A stretch of DNA of 64,000 bases from Bacteroidales bacterium (GCA_024695285.1 JAILIM010000031.1:1-64000); one strand, 5' to 3'; numbered from the stretch's first letter, positions 52,272-60,332 are shown. Made by a program: numbers and translations. Notes: generated by a model from the letters alone, not told the origin.

Positions 52272-52865
52272 TTACCGACCGTAGCGGGCGGAGATGACGG
52301 ACCAGTCGATAATCTGCCAGAGGGCGGCCAGATGGTCGGGACGACGGTTCTGATAGTCAAGGTAGTAGGCGTGCTCCCATACGTCGAAGGTCAGGAGCGG
52401 GGTGAGGCCGCGGCGTACGGGGTTGCCGGCGTTGACTTCCTGGACGATCTGCAGTCGGCCTTCGGCGTCGGAGGCGAGCCAGACCCAGCCGGAGCCGAAG
52501 AGACCGGCGCCCTTCTTCTGGAACTCAGCCTTGAAGGCTTCGAATGAACCGAAATCGCGGGCGATGGCTTCGGCCAGTGCGCCTTCCGGGGCGGATTCTG
52601 CGCCTGCGGGTTTGAACTGTGTGAAATACAGGGTGTGGTTCAGGACCTGGCCGGCATTGTTGAAGATGCCGCCTTCAGCCGTGCGCACAATTTCTTCGAG
52701 CTCCTTGCCTTCGAAACCGCTGCCCGGGAGGGCTGCATTGAGATTGTTGATATATGCCTGGAGATGCTTGCCATAGTGGAATGCGATGGTCTCGGGGCTG
52801 ATGACGGGTGCGAGGGCATCCTGCGCATAGGGCAGGGCCACTGGGGTAAAGATGCTATTGTCCAT
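52272..52865 (-). CDS. sodB: Fe/Mn superoxide dismutase
   Basis: This 197-residue cytoplasmic enzyme converts superoxide to hydrogen peroxide and oxygen. Metal ligands are recognisable in order: His in FHYGKHLQAYI, His in AGQVLNHTLYF, and Asp and His in TFDVWEHAYYLDYQNRRPDHL. GAGLFGSGWVWL is the usual core motif. The sequence does not safely separate Fe, Mn or cambialistic use. A minus-strand -7 box TATATTTG (52892-52899) lies 26 nt before the start and shares the intergenic region with the rhaB promoter. Confidence 0.96.
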   Translation of the reverse strand: MDNSIFTPVALPYAQDALAPVISPETIAFHYGKHLQAYINNLNAALPGSGFEGKELEEIVRTAEGGIFNNAGQVLNHTLYFTQFKPAGAESAPEGALAEAIARDFGSFEAFKAEFQKKGAGLFGSGWVWLASDAEGRLQIVQEVNAGNPVRRGLTPLLTFDVWEHAYYLDYQNRRPDHLAALWQIIDWSVISARYGR

Positions 52866-52887
52866 TGTGCTGCATTAAATGATTAGT

Positions 52888-52919
52888 TTTGCAAATATAA
52901 TGGTTTTTGCTTACATTTG
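52888..52919 (+). promoter_or_regulatory. rhaB promoter
   Basis: TTTG (52888-52891), exactly 20 bp, TACATTTG (52912-52919): a perfect Bacteroidetes promoter. The -7 box ends 6 nt before the rhaB ATG (52926), so transcription probably starts almost on the start codon. Confidence 0.75.
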
Positions 52920-52925
52920 GAGTAT

Positions 52926-54413
52926 ATGAACCAGACTCATCGTTTCCTTGCCTTAGATTGCGGTGCGACCAGCGGCAGAGCCCTGCTCGGCACCTTTTCC
53001 GGAGGCGTTTTTTCGATGGAGGAAGTCTGCCGCTTCCCCAACCGTCCCCTGAAAAAGGACGGCCGGCTCTGCTGGGACCTTGATGCCATACGCAAAAGCT
53101 TCCTGGACTGCCTCAGGGACCTCGGCGCCAAAGGTGTAAAGCTCGACTCCATCGGCATAGACACCTGGGGCGTCGATTTCGGCTGCATCGCCCCCGACGG
53201 CAGCCTGGCGGGCCTTCCCCGAGCCTACCGTGACCCCTACACCAAAGGCATCCCCGAAGAGGTGTTCGGCATAGTGCCGCGTTCCGATCTCTATGCCGCC
53301 ACAGGCATACAGATAATGGATTTCAACACCATCTTCCAGCTGTACGCCCAGACCAAGGCCGCCGATCCCGCCCTCGCTAACGCCGCCGGCATACTCTTCA
53401 TGCCAGACCTGCTCGCGTGGACGCTGACCGGCAGGCAGGTATGTGAATACACCGACGCCTCTACCTCCGGCATGATGGACCAGAAGACACGGAGCTTCGA
53501 CAAGCGGCTCCTGGAGCGCCTGGGAATACGCACGGACGTGCTTCTTCCCATCATCCAGCCCGGCACCGTGATCGGTCCGCTGAAGCCGGAAATAGCAGAG
53601 GAGACCGGCCTGGGCCCCGTACCCGTGGTCGCCGTCGCAGGCCACGACACCGCCTCCGCCGTGGCTGCCGTGCCCGCCTCCGACGAGCGTTTCGCTTACC
53701 TCAGCAGCGGCACCTGGAGCCTGATGGGCATCGAAGCCCCGGCTCCCATAATCGACGCGCGCAGCGAAGAGGCCAACTTCACCAACGAAGGCGGCATCGA
53801 AGGCACCACCCGTTTCCTGAAAAACATCACGGGAATGTGGCTCCTGGAGCAGTGCCGCGAGATTTGGAAGGCCGAAGGTCGTGAGTACACATATCCGCAG
53901 CTGGTGGAAATGGCCCGCAGCGAGGAGGCCTTCCCCGGCCGCATCAACCCCGACGATCCCCGCTTCGCCGCCCCGGAGAACATGGTGGCGGAGATTTCTC
54001 GCTCCGCTCGAAATGACAATAGGGTCTCCGAATGTGCCAATGGTGCCTTCAGGAGTGTCGACAATGTCATTCTGAGCGAAGCGAAGAATCTCTCCGACGC
54101 CCAGATCGTCAGCTGCATATTCCACTCCCTTGCCGAGCGCTACCGCGAGGTGCTCAAGCTCCTGCAGGGCTTCGCCCCGTTCCGGATTGAGAAACTCCAC
54201 GTCATCGGCGGCGGCAGCGCCAACGCCCTGCTGAACCAGTGGACGGCGGACGCCATCGGCATCCCTGTGGTGGCCGGCCCCGTTGAAGCCACGGCAATCG
54301 GCAACCTCCTCCTCCAGGCCAAGGCCGCCGGCCTTATCAAGGACCGCTGGGAGATGCGCCGCATAGTATCGGCGTCTTTCCCCGTCACCGAATTCACCCC
54401 GCAAACCAAATAA
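52926..54413 (+). CDS. rhaB: Rhamnulokinase carrying an in-frame repeat insertion
   Basis: This 495-residue FGGY-family kinase phosphorylates L-rhamnulose at O1. Start ATG 52926 (MNQTHRFLALDCGATSGRALLG). FGGY motifs: IDTWGVDFGCIAPDG, MDFNTIFQLYAQ, MPDLLAWTLTG, GHDTASAVAAVP, YLSSGTWSLMGIE, GGIEGTTRFLKNITGMWLLEQC and HVIGGGSANALLNQWTADA. Residues about 356-389 (between MVAEI and DAQIVSCIFHSLA) are encoded by an inverted pair of the dispersed 26-bp repeat. The frame stays open, but this segment looks foreign (contains RSARNDN and ILSEAKNLS). The kinase may tolerate it, as it lies outside the recognised motifs. It is followed 8 nt later by rhaA. Confidence 0.93.
   Translation: MNQTHRFLALDCGATSGRALLGTFSGGVFSMEEVCRFPNRPLKKDGRLCWDLDAIRKSFLDCLRDLGAKGVKLDSIGIDTWGVDFGCIAPDGSLAGLPRAYRDPYTKGIPEEVFGIVPRSDLYAATGIQIMDFNTIFQLYAQTKAADPALANAAGILFMPDLLAWTLTGRQVCEYTDASTSGMMDQKTRSFDKRLLERLGIRTDVLLPIIQPGTVIGPLKPEIAEETGLGPVPVVAVAGHDTASAVAAVPASDERFAYLSSGTWSLMGIEAPAPIIDARSEEANFTNEGGIEGTTRFLKNITGMWLLEQCREIWKAEGREYTYPQLVEMARSEEAFPGRINPDDPRFAAPENMVAEISRSARNDNRVSECANGAFRSVDNVILSEAKNLSDAQIVSCIFHSLAERYREVLKLLQGFAPFRIEKLHVIGGGSANALLNQWTADAIGIPVVAGPVEATAIGNLLLQAKAAGLIKDRWEMRRIVSASFPVTEFTPQTK
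53993..54090. repeat. Inverted-repeat element inside rhaB
   Basis: The left arm (53993-54018) is a diverged copy of the dispersed repeat; the right arm (54065-54090) is its exact reverse complement relative to the copy at 61569-61594. The 46-bp centre is not recognised. The 98-bp unit has no room for a transposase, so it resembles a miniature inverted-repeat or REP-like element. Confidence 0.8.
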
Positions 54414-54421
54414 ATAACACA

Positions 54422-55672
54422 ATGAAAGAACAACAGATACTCAAAGCCTACGAAATAGCGAAGGAACGCTATGCCGAGCTGGGCATCGACACCGACAAGG
54501 CCATCGAGACCCTCGAGAAAACCCCCATTTCCCTCCACTGCTGGCAGACCGACGACGTGGTGGGCTTCGAGCGTAACCAGGCCCTCTCCGGCGGCATACA
54601 GACGACCGGCAACTATCCCGGCCGCGCCCGCAACATAGACGAAGTCCGTGCCGACGTACGTTTCGCCAAAAGCCTGCTCGCAGGCACCCAGAGGCTCAAC
54701 CTCCACGAAATCTACGGCGACTTCGGCGGCAAGTTCGTCGACCGCGACCAGGTCGGCCCCGAGCATTTCGAAAACTGGATGCAGTGGGCGGCGGAGAACG
54801 ACATGAAGCTGGATTTCAACTCCACCTCCTTCTCCCACCCCAAGAGCGGCGACCTCTCCCTTTCCAACCCTGATCCGGAAATCCGCAAATTCTGGGTCGA
54901 GCACACAAAACGCTGCCGCCGCATCGCCGATGCCATGGGCAAGGCACAGGGCGATCCCTGTATCATGAACATCTGGGTCCACGACGGCAGCAAGGACCTC
55001 ACCGTGGAGCGCAAGCGCTACCGCGAACTGCTGGCAGAATCCCTCGATGAAATCCTTGCCGAGAAGCTCCCGGACATGAAATCCTGCGTTGAAGCCAAGC
55101 TCTTCGGCATCGGACTGGAAAGCTACACAGTCGGCTCCATGGACTTCTTCGAAGGTTACTGCGCGACCCGCAAGGTCATGTACACCCTCGACACCGGCCA
55201 TTATGAGCCCACCGAGAACGTCTCCGACAAGGTGGCGGCGCTCCTGCTCTTCGTGCCTGAACTGATGCTCCACGTCAGCCGTCCCGTACGCTGGGATTCC
55301 GACCACGTGACCATAATGAACGACCAGACTCTCGATCTGTTCAAGGAAATCGTGCGTGCCGGCGCCCTCGACCGCGCCCACATCGGCCTCGACTATTTCG
55401 ACGCATCAATCAACCGCATAGGCGCTTACGTCATCGGCACGCGAGCCACGCAGAAATGCATCCTCTCGGCCCTCCTGGAGCCCCTCGCAAAGCTTCGCGA
55501 GTACGAAGACAGCGGCCGCGGATTCCAGCGCCTCGCCCTTCTGGAAGAGGCCAAAACGCTCCCGTTCGGAGCCGTCTATGACTACTTCAACCTTCGCGGC
55601 GACGTGCCCGTAGGCCCCGAATTCATCCCCGAAATCGAGCGCTACGAACGCGAGGTGACCTCCCGCCGCTGA
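54422..55672 (+). CDS. rhaA: L-rhamnose isomerase
   Basis: This 416-residue metal-dependent cytoplasmic isomerase interconverts L-rhamnose and L-rhamnulose. Landmarks are ISLHCWQTDDVVGFE near residue 35, GGIQTTGNYPGRARN, the RLNLHEIYGDFGG segment, NIWVHDGSKD with metal-site residues, SYTVGSMDFFEGYC, VMYTLDTGHYEPTENVSDK and HVSRPVRWDSDHV. The length is typical. It follows rhaB by 8 nt. No rhaD aldolase, rhaT or AraC-type regulator follows; the next gene has its own promoter, so the pathway is completed elsewhere. Confidence 0.96.
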   Translation: MKEQQILKAYEIAKERYAELGIDTDKAIETLEKTPISLHCWQTDDVVGFERNQALSGGIQTTGNYPGRARNIDEVRADVRFAKSLLAGTQRLNLHEIYGDFGGKFVDRDQVGPEHFENWMQWAAENDMKLDFNSTSFSHPKSGDLSLSNPDPEIRKFWVEHTKRCRRIADAMGKAQGDPCIMNIWVHDGSKDLTVERKRYRELLAESLDEILAEKLPDMKSCVEAKLFGIGLESYTVGSMDFFEGYCATRKVMYTLDTGHYEPTENVSDKVAALLLFVPELMLHVSRPVRWDSDHVTIMNDQTLDLFKEIVRAGALDRAHIGLDYFDASINRIGAYVIGTRATQKCILSALLEPLAKLREYEDSGRGFQRLALLEEAKTLPFGAVYDYFNLRGDVPVGPEFIPEIERYEREVTSRR

Positions 55673-55685
55673 GAATGGCCCGGAA

Positions 55686-55717
55686 CTTGAATAATTGCTC
55701 CGGGTTTACTATATTTG
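55686..55717 (+). promoter_or_regulatory. Promoter of beta-helix/thioredoxin-like pair
   Basis: CTTG (55686-55689), 20 bp, TATATTTG (55710-55717). A weak CCCGGA/TCCGGG hairpin (55679-55684 with 55699-55704) overlaps and may end the rhaBA transcript. Confidence 0.6.
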
Positions 55718-55751
55718 CGAAAATGACCACAAACTATTAAACAATACTGAA

Positions 55752-57290
55752 ATGAAAAAATTTACATTCATTCTCGCCGCATTCCTGGCCCTGGCCGCAA
55801 TGCAGCCCGTTTCCGCCCAGTCCGGAATGCTCCGTTCCCTTGGCAACAAAGTGACCGGCGCAGCCCAGAACGCAGCCAACAAGGGCGCCCGTGAGGCCGT
55901 TGAAAAAGGCAAGCAGGCCGCAGCCGACAAGGCCGCCCAGCAGGCCATGAACAAGGAAGTCAAAGGCAAGACCCTCTACGTCAGCGTATCGACCGGCTCC
56001 GCCCGTGCCGACGGTCTGACCCCCGCCACGGCAATGAAGGACCTTCAGAAGGCAATCAACGCAGCCGAGGAGAATGACCAGATCCTCGTCGCCGAAGGCA
56101 ACTACCTCGGCAACATGGACCGCGGCTACGTGGAAAGCGGCAAGTTCGCCGATTCATCCCACGAACCCGGTAAATTCATCAGCATCTACGGCGGTTACTC
56201 CACCGATTTCAGCCAGAGGGACGTGATCCGCTTCGTGACCAGAATCCAGCCCTTCGACCAGAAATTCACCGCGCCCCTGATGAATATCAACGCAAGGCGT
56301 CCCTACGGATACGTCGGTCCCGTGGGCACTGTGGTGATCGACGGCTTCACCTTCGACCTCGGAGAGAACAACCGCTATTTCGTGAAGAACGTCAAGGAGG
56401 AGGCCACGGGTACCCCCAACGAAGGCGTCCTGACCGGCCGCTTCGTGGAGCCGGATGCCAATCCCAGCCTTCCTCTAGAGGGCTTCTCCAGCGGAGATGA
56501 ATATGCCCTCCACATGGACGTGGAAGGCAATGTGCGCGTCTCCAACTGCGTGTTCGTGAACTGCCGCGACTATGGCATCTGCGCCCTGATGGGCAAGGGC
56601 CACATGGAAGTCTGCAACAACGTATTCGTGGCCTGCCGCTACTCTGCCTGCCAGGTCAAGGGCAACGTCAGGGATGCCGACATCGAGCAGGTCTCCCTCG
56701 ACTTCCACCACAACACCGTTATGTTCACCTGGACCCGCACCAAGGCCTTTGAGGATATGGGCCAGGGCTTCCGCTTCATGAACGGCATACGCACCATCGA
56801 CGTCCACAACAACATCTTCGGATGCAACAGCAACTGCGGCGTAGAGCGCGTATTCTATGAAAGCAACAAGGAAATGGAGAAGCTCAAGGTCAGCAACCTC
56901 TACGACAACTACTATTTCGCCAACAAGCGCGACCTTGAAATCTCCGCCATGGGCGCTGCCTCGATTTCCGTCCCCGCCGCCCGCATTGAGGAGGCCGAGC
57001 AGATCGGCCCCAAGTACGAAGGCAACAGAGACCTCCCCGAGAGCGAAAAGGCATTCATCGACGCCATCGACAAGTCGTATCTCGAAGGTTATATGTCCTT
57101 GAAGATCATACAGTCCGAGAGCTACAACGCCAACTCTGCAGCCAACCAGGTGAATCGTATGTTCGGCCTGAACCAGCAGGGTTCCGAGATCGTGCGTCCC
57201 AGCATGTACTGCAACAAGTACCCTTGGGAGAAGGCTAAGGACCTCTTCGGCAAGGTGGCCGGCTACGGCGCGCAGATTCCGACCTATTAA
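55752..57290 (+). CDS. Secreted right-handed beta-helix-like protein
   Basis: This 512-residue exported protein of unknown function starts at ATG 55752 with signal peptide MKKFTFILAAFLALAAMQPVSAQ. Residues about 24-70 are Ala/Lys/Gln-rich and probably helical (AQNAANKGAREAVEKGKQAAADKAAQQA). From about 75 (KTLYVSVSTGSARADGLTPATAMKDLQKAI) it has the DUF1565-like opening seen in parallel beta-helix proteins. Inspection suggests helix rungs up to about 400 (VRVSNCVFVNCRDYGICALM; MEVCNNVFVACRYSACQV; DVHNNIFGCNSN), and the C-terminus is unassigned. Polysaccharide lyase activity is possible but no catalytic site is evident. Its stop and the start of the thioredoxin-like gene share one base. Confidence 0.7.
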   Translation: MKKFTFILAAFLALAAMQPVSAQSGMLRSLGNKVTGAAQNAANKGAREAVEKGKQAAADKAAQQAMNKEVKGKTLYVSVSTGSARADGLTPATAMKDLQKAINAAEENDQILVAEGNYLGNMDRGYVESGKFADSSHEPGKFISIYGGYSTDFSQRDVIRFVTRIQPFDQKFTAPLMNINARRPYGYVGPVGTVVIDGFTFDLGENNRYFVKNVKEEATGTPNEGVLTGRFVEPDANPSLPLEGFSSGDEYALHMDVEGNVRVSNCVFVNCRDYGICALMGKGHMEVCNNVFVACRYSACQVKGNVRDADIEQVSLDFHHNTVMFTWTRTKAFEDMGQGFRFMNGIRTIDVHNNIFGCNSNCGVERVFYESNKEMEKLKVSNLYDNYYFANKRDLEISAMGAASISVPAARIEEAEQIGPKYEGNRDLPESEKAFIDAIDKSYLEGYMSLKIIQSESYNANSAANQVNRMFGLNQQGSEIVRPSMYCNKYPWEKAKDLFGKVAGYGAQIPTY

Positions 57291-57793
57291 TGAGGCGTCT
57301 TCTCATTATAGCGATAACCCTGCTGGCTCTCCAGCCGGCAGGTGCCCAGAACGGCCTGCGGAAGGTTTATGATCCGAGTCTGGACCAGAATGTCCAGATC
57401 GATCAGGCCCTCCGGCAGGCCGGTTCCGAGGGCAAGTTCGTGATATGCCAGGTCGGGGGCAACTGGTGCCCCTGGTGCCTGCGCTTCGCGGATTTCATTA
57501 ACTCCGATCCGGAAATCAGCGGTGTCATCAACGAGAGTTTCGTCTATATCCACACGGACTACAGTCCCAGGGAGTTCAAGAACGATCCCGCCCGCAAGGA
57601 GCGCAGCGAAAAGATGATGCGCCGGCTCGGCAATCCCGGACGTTTTGGATTCCCGGTCTTCGTGGTACTCGACTCCAAAGGAAGAGTGCTCCACATCCAG
57701 GACTCCTCCTTCCTCGAAGAAGGCAACAGCTACGACAAAGCCAAAGTCCTCCGCTTCTTCCGCAACTGGACCCCCTCCGCCCTTCAGAAATAA
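57290..57793 (+). CDS. Secreted thioredoxin-fold protein (CPWC)
   Basis: This 167-residue exported protein has a signal peptide (LLIIAITLLALQPAGAQ) and a thioredoxin-like fold with the redox motif GNWCPWCLRF (about residues 57-66), followed by FGFPVFVVLDSKGRVLHIQD, where the usual cis-Pro is in GFPVFV. CPWC is an uncommon variant of CxxC; the family resembles Thioredoxin_7/DUF255-type periplasmic reductases. It is coupled to the beta-helix gene by a 1-nt overlap, so it may keep that Cys-rich protein or a partner reduced. It is the last gene before the tRNA-flanking repeat region. Confidence 0.8.
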   Translation: MRRLLIIAITLLALQPAGAQNGLRKVYDPSLDQNVQIDQALRQAGSEGKFVICQVGGNWCPWCLRFADFINSDPEISGVINESFVYIHTDYSPREFKNDPARKERSEKMMRRLGNPGRFGFPVFVVLDSKGRVLHIQDSSFLEEGNSYDKAKVLRFFRNWTPSALQK

Positions 57794-58099
57794 TAGCAGG
57801 GACACAGCCAGCGTAAAATACAAGTTGCTGATAATCAGTAACAACCGTAACTCCTGGGAGGCGTTTTGTACCCCAGGAGATTTACTTTTAATTGATAATC
57901 AGGAGGTTACATTTTACGGCACCAATAAAGGAGGACGAAGTCCCTACAAAAATAGCTGCCAGTTACGGTTGCAGGAATCGGAGGCCGAAGGCCGACTCAG
58001 GGAGTCTGAGGGGAACGCCCCTCAGTCCCCTGGGGGTGCAGGGGGATAGTGGGACGAAGTCCCTACAAAAATAGCTGCCTTTTTTGGCAGCTATTTTTG
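57794..58099. repeat. Gene-free repeat region next to tRNA-Val
   Basis: No credible gene is seen. Contents: a near-palindrome GTTGCTGATAATCAGTAAC around 57820-57842; an inverted pair CTCCTGGG / CCCAGGAG around 57851-57880; a 28-bp direct repeat at 57933-57960 and 58052-58079 (starting GGACGAAGTCCC, 119 bp apart); a G4/C4 palindrome around 58009-58024; and the start of the tRNA-embracing inverted repeat. Confidence 0.8.
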
Positions 58100-58106
58100 T
58101 AGGGAC
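58059..58106. repeat. Perfect 21-bp inverted repeat overlapping the tRNA-Val 3' end
   Basis: Arms 58059-58079 (starting GTCCCTACAAAAATAGC) and 58086-58106 are perfect reverse complements separated by six T. The right arm includes the last seven bases of the tRNA coding sequence (58100-58106). For the minus-strand tRNA it may double as a terminator or processing hairpin, though the tract in the loop is A on that strand. Confidence 0.85.
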
Positions 58107-58174
58107 GGTCGGATTCGAACCGACGACCTCTTCAATGTGACTGAAGCGCTCTAAACCAGCTGAGCTACGCCCCT
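58100..58174 (-). tRNA. tRNA-Val(CAC)
   Basis: This 75-nt cloverleaf has acceptor stem AGGGGCG/CGTCCCT (one G-U pair), D arm GCTC...GAGC, anticodon stem CTTCA/TGAAG with loop GTCACAT (anticodon CAC, reading GTG), variable loop AGGTC and T arm GTCGG-TTCGAAT-CCGAC. CCA is not encoded: the discriminator A at 58100 is followed by CAAAA. Position 32 as G and 38 as T are slightly unusual but do not change the anticodon. Confidence 0.92.
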
Positions 58175-58216
58175 GTCCGATTTGGGACTGCAAATATAAG
58201 TATTATTTTTTAATAA

Positions 58217-59548
58217 TCAATACCCAAGACGGGAGAGAGTCTCTTCGGCGTCGGGAACCACGACTTCGGCGCTGCGGAGACCGTGCTCAATCAGGTAGCT
58301 CAGCGTCAGCTCGGAGCGGTTGGTGAAGTAGCCGTCGCTGCGGAGGGCGTGCTCCTCCATCTGCTCGAGGGTATCGAATGAGTATGGATGGTTGAGCATT
58401 GCGGCTTTGTGGACAATGTCTGCCTGCCACTGGGCGTCGAGTTCCTCGTAGTCGTTGGGTGCGCCGGAAATCGAGGGGCCGATAATGTGGGCCCCGTTGT
58501 TCTGGGCCCAGGTGATGATGTCGGCATAGCTGACCGGCTTGTCGAGCTCTCCGTTCCAGTCGCCGCGCCAGAGCAGGAAACACATGGGAACGCGCCCTTT
58601 GAAGATGGAGTTGGCCCTGCAAAGGGACTCGCGGGAGAAGGTCTGGAGTATGACCTTGCCGTTCGTCTGGCCGACGTTGACCTTGCCGTCCTTGAGGAAT
58701 GCGGTCTCTGTGGCGGGCTTGGTGAGTATGTTCCATCCGGCGGCGTCGAGGACGTCATAGACGCGCTGTTCCATGTCTTCAGGATTCACCTCGGGTTCCT
58801 TGAATTCAATGTAGATGCCGGGACGGTTGCCCGTGTCGGCAGGATCGGGTTCGTAGGCGGAGGAGAAGTCGTAGTCTATGATTTCCATGTACTTACCGCC
58901 TTCCTTGGCCTCGGCGCTCAACTGCCCGAGCGTCTTGCCGGCGCAGCTTTCCCTGAGCTTGAGCGGAAGCACCCTGCGGCCGGCCGCGTCACGGCTCAGC
59001 CTCTTGCCCTCGGCATATGCTATCTGGTCCTGCAGGGCGGAGACATACTGGCTGCCTGCAAAGGCGGGGCGTGCTTGTTCCGGCCTGGTGGTGTTGAACC
59101 AGCTGCCGGCATCGAGAGTCAGGAGCTCGGCGTAGTAGTAGGAGGAAGCCTGGTAAGGCTGGAAGAATTGCAGGTCCCGCTGGCACTGGGCCAGGGCATC
59201 TTCCTCGCTGAATCCCAGCGACTTGTAGAAATCTTTGCGGCCTGCGGGAAGCCCCTCGCCGAACACTGTGGCAATGTCGGTGGTGCGTGTAAGGTTGACG
59301 TCGTGGTTGGCGAGAATCACGCCGTCCTTGGTGCACTGGAGGTCGGATTCAAGGTAGTCGGCCCCCATCTCGCGGGCCCAGCGCCAGGCGCTTTCGGTCT
59401 CCTCGGGAGCCCAGTAGGTAGAGCCCCTGTGGGCCATAACTGCGTAGCGCGGCACATAGTCGCGGACCTCGGCCATTGAATCATTTAAAACGGGAACGTG
59501 AGGGCCGCAGGAGCAGGCCAGGGCGAGGAGGAAAAAGAGTTTTTTCAT
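58217..59548 (-). CDS. Glycerophosphodiester phosphodiesterase-family lipoprotein
   Basis: This 443-residue secreted lipoprotein (lipobox in LALACSC) has a GDPD TIM-barrel. The active-site set is present: MAHRGSTYWAPEET (His-Arg), YLESDLQCTKDG (Glu and Asp metal ligands) and LANHDVNLTRTT (catalytic His). The large insertion between about 110 and 230 (LLTLDAGSWFN, DYDFSSAYEP, then YIEFKEPE) is in line with longer Bacteroidales members. It would release glycerol 3-phosphate or a related alcohol phosphate from phosphodiesters outside the cytoplasm. It is the second gene of an operon, 9 nt after the outer-membrane protein gene. Confidence 0.88.
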   Translation of the reverse strand: MKKLFFLLALACSCGPHVPVLNDSMAEVRDYVPRYAVMAHRGSTYWAPEETESAWRWAREMGADYLESDLQCTKDGVILANHDVNLTRTTDIATVFGEGLPAGRKDFYKSLGFSEEDALAQCQRDLQFFQPYQASSYYYAELLTLDAGSWFNTTRPEQARPAFAGSQYVSALQDQIAYAEGKRLSRDAAGRRVLPLKLRESCAGKTLGQLSAEAKEGGKYMEIIDYDFSSAYEPDPADTGNRPGIYIEFKEPEVNPEDMEQRVYDVLDAAGWNILTKPATETAFLKDGKVNVGQTNGKVILQTFSRESLCRANSIFKGRVPMCFLLWRGDWNGELDKPVSYADIITWAQNNGAHIIGPSISGAPNDYEELDAQWQADIVHKAAMLNHPYSFDTLEQMEEHALRSDGYFTNRSELTLSYLIEHGLRSAEVVVPDAEETLSRLGY

Positions 59549-59557
59549 ATGACAAAC

Positions 59558-60274
59558 CTACATTCCGAGTGTCAGACCGAAGGTGTACACTGTAGCGTTG
59601 CTGTAGTGCGTGTCGAACAGGGGCGTGAAGCTGTATGATGCGAAGACGCCGAGGATTCCATAGGTTGCACCGATTTCGACCTCAGCGCGCATGCGGTTGA
59701 AGAGCTCGTTCGTGGTCACGCGCGCCTTCGGCTCACGGTACTTGGTGTAGCCGTTGAACATATACTCAGCAGACAGCCCGGTGTACAGTTTAGCCTTGCC
59801 GGCCTTGAAGAAAATCCTTACCGGCACACCCACGTAGCTTGCATGGATCTTGGATTTGGTGCCGTTGTAGGTGGGTTGCTCAGATGAAATGTCATAGGGC
59901 AGATAGTCGCCGCCGACGGAATGGAAACTGACGGCGGAATTCTCCAGGCTGAAGTCCATGAAAGAGAACCTGATGCCCAATCCGAGCTCAAAGGGACTCC
60001 TCTTGGAATAGAAGCGGAGACCGACGGGCTCAATGCCGTAGTTGAAATTGCGGTAGAGCTGGGTATCGAGGAACTGTCCATATCCGGTTGAAGCCCAGGG
60101 ACCGTTGTAAGTTGGGTTGATCAGGGTAGAAAAACCGAAGTGCATGGGGAAAGCAAGACGGAGGGAGGATTCAACCTTGTTGCCGGAAGAAAGCTCAATG
60201 TCAGTATAATTCTGGGCGGCTGCGGAAACAGCAAATAGGCTCAGGGCCGCGGTGATGATTGCAATCTTTTTCAT
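59558..60274 (-). CDS. PorT-like outer-membrane beta-barrel protein
   Basis: This 238-residue protein starts at ATG 60274, giving signal peptide MKKIAIITAALSLFAVSAAAQ. The rest is alternating-strand sequence with Tyr/Phe/Gly (FPMHFGFSTLINPTYNGPW, ELGLGIRFSFMDFSL, ASYVGVPVRIFFKAGKAKLYTGLSAEYMF) and an end typical of OM barrels (TVYTFGLTLGM). An eight- to ten-strand barrel is likely. Function is unknown. It is first in an operon with the GDPD lipoprotein. A minus-strand TATATTTG (60279-60286) ends 4 nt before the ATG, with a -33-like CTTG about 21 bp beyond. Confidence 0.75.
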   Translation of the reverse strand: MKKIAIITAALSLFAVSAAAQNYTDIELSSGNKVESSLRLAFPMHFGFSTLINPTYNGPWASTGYGQFLDTQLYRNFNYGIEPVGLRFYSKRSPFELGLGIRFSFMDFSLENSAVSFHSVGGDYLPYDISSEQPTYNGTKSKIHASYVGVPVRIFFKAGKAKLYTGLSAEYMFNGYTKYREPKARVTTNELFNRMRAEVEIGATYGILGVFASYSFTPLFDTHYSNATVYTFGLTLGM

Positions 60275-60278
60275 GGCA

Positions 60279-60305
60279 CAAATATATAAAAAAAGACTAT
60301 ATTTG
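60279..60305. promoter_or_regulatory. Divergent -7 boxes
   Basis: A minus-strand TATATTTG (60279-60286) serves the OM barrel gene and a plus-strand TATATTTG (60298-60305) serves the gene at 60333. The two divergent promoters overlap within about 30 bp, so the genes could compete for or share control. Confidence 0.55.
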
Positions 60306-60332
60306 TGCAAGATAACCCATTATCGTCGGAAA

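Noticed and set aside
54001..54092. Frameshift or pseudogene in rhaB
   Set aside because: The inserted repeat keeps the frame open and all FGGY motifs on both sides are intact, so it is annotated as a full gene with an insertion.
57645..58074. Small open frames in the repeat region before tRNA-Val
   Set aside because: They run through direct and inverted repeats and the end of the thioredoxin-like gene in another frame, have repetitive low-information translations and no start context.
57933..58106. Integrative element or prophage boundary
   Set aside because: tRNA-end duplications are present but no integrase, recombination directionality factor, mobilisation or phage gene is found on either side; kept only as a repeat observation.
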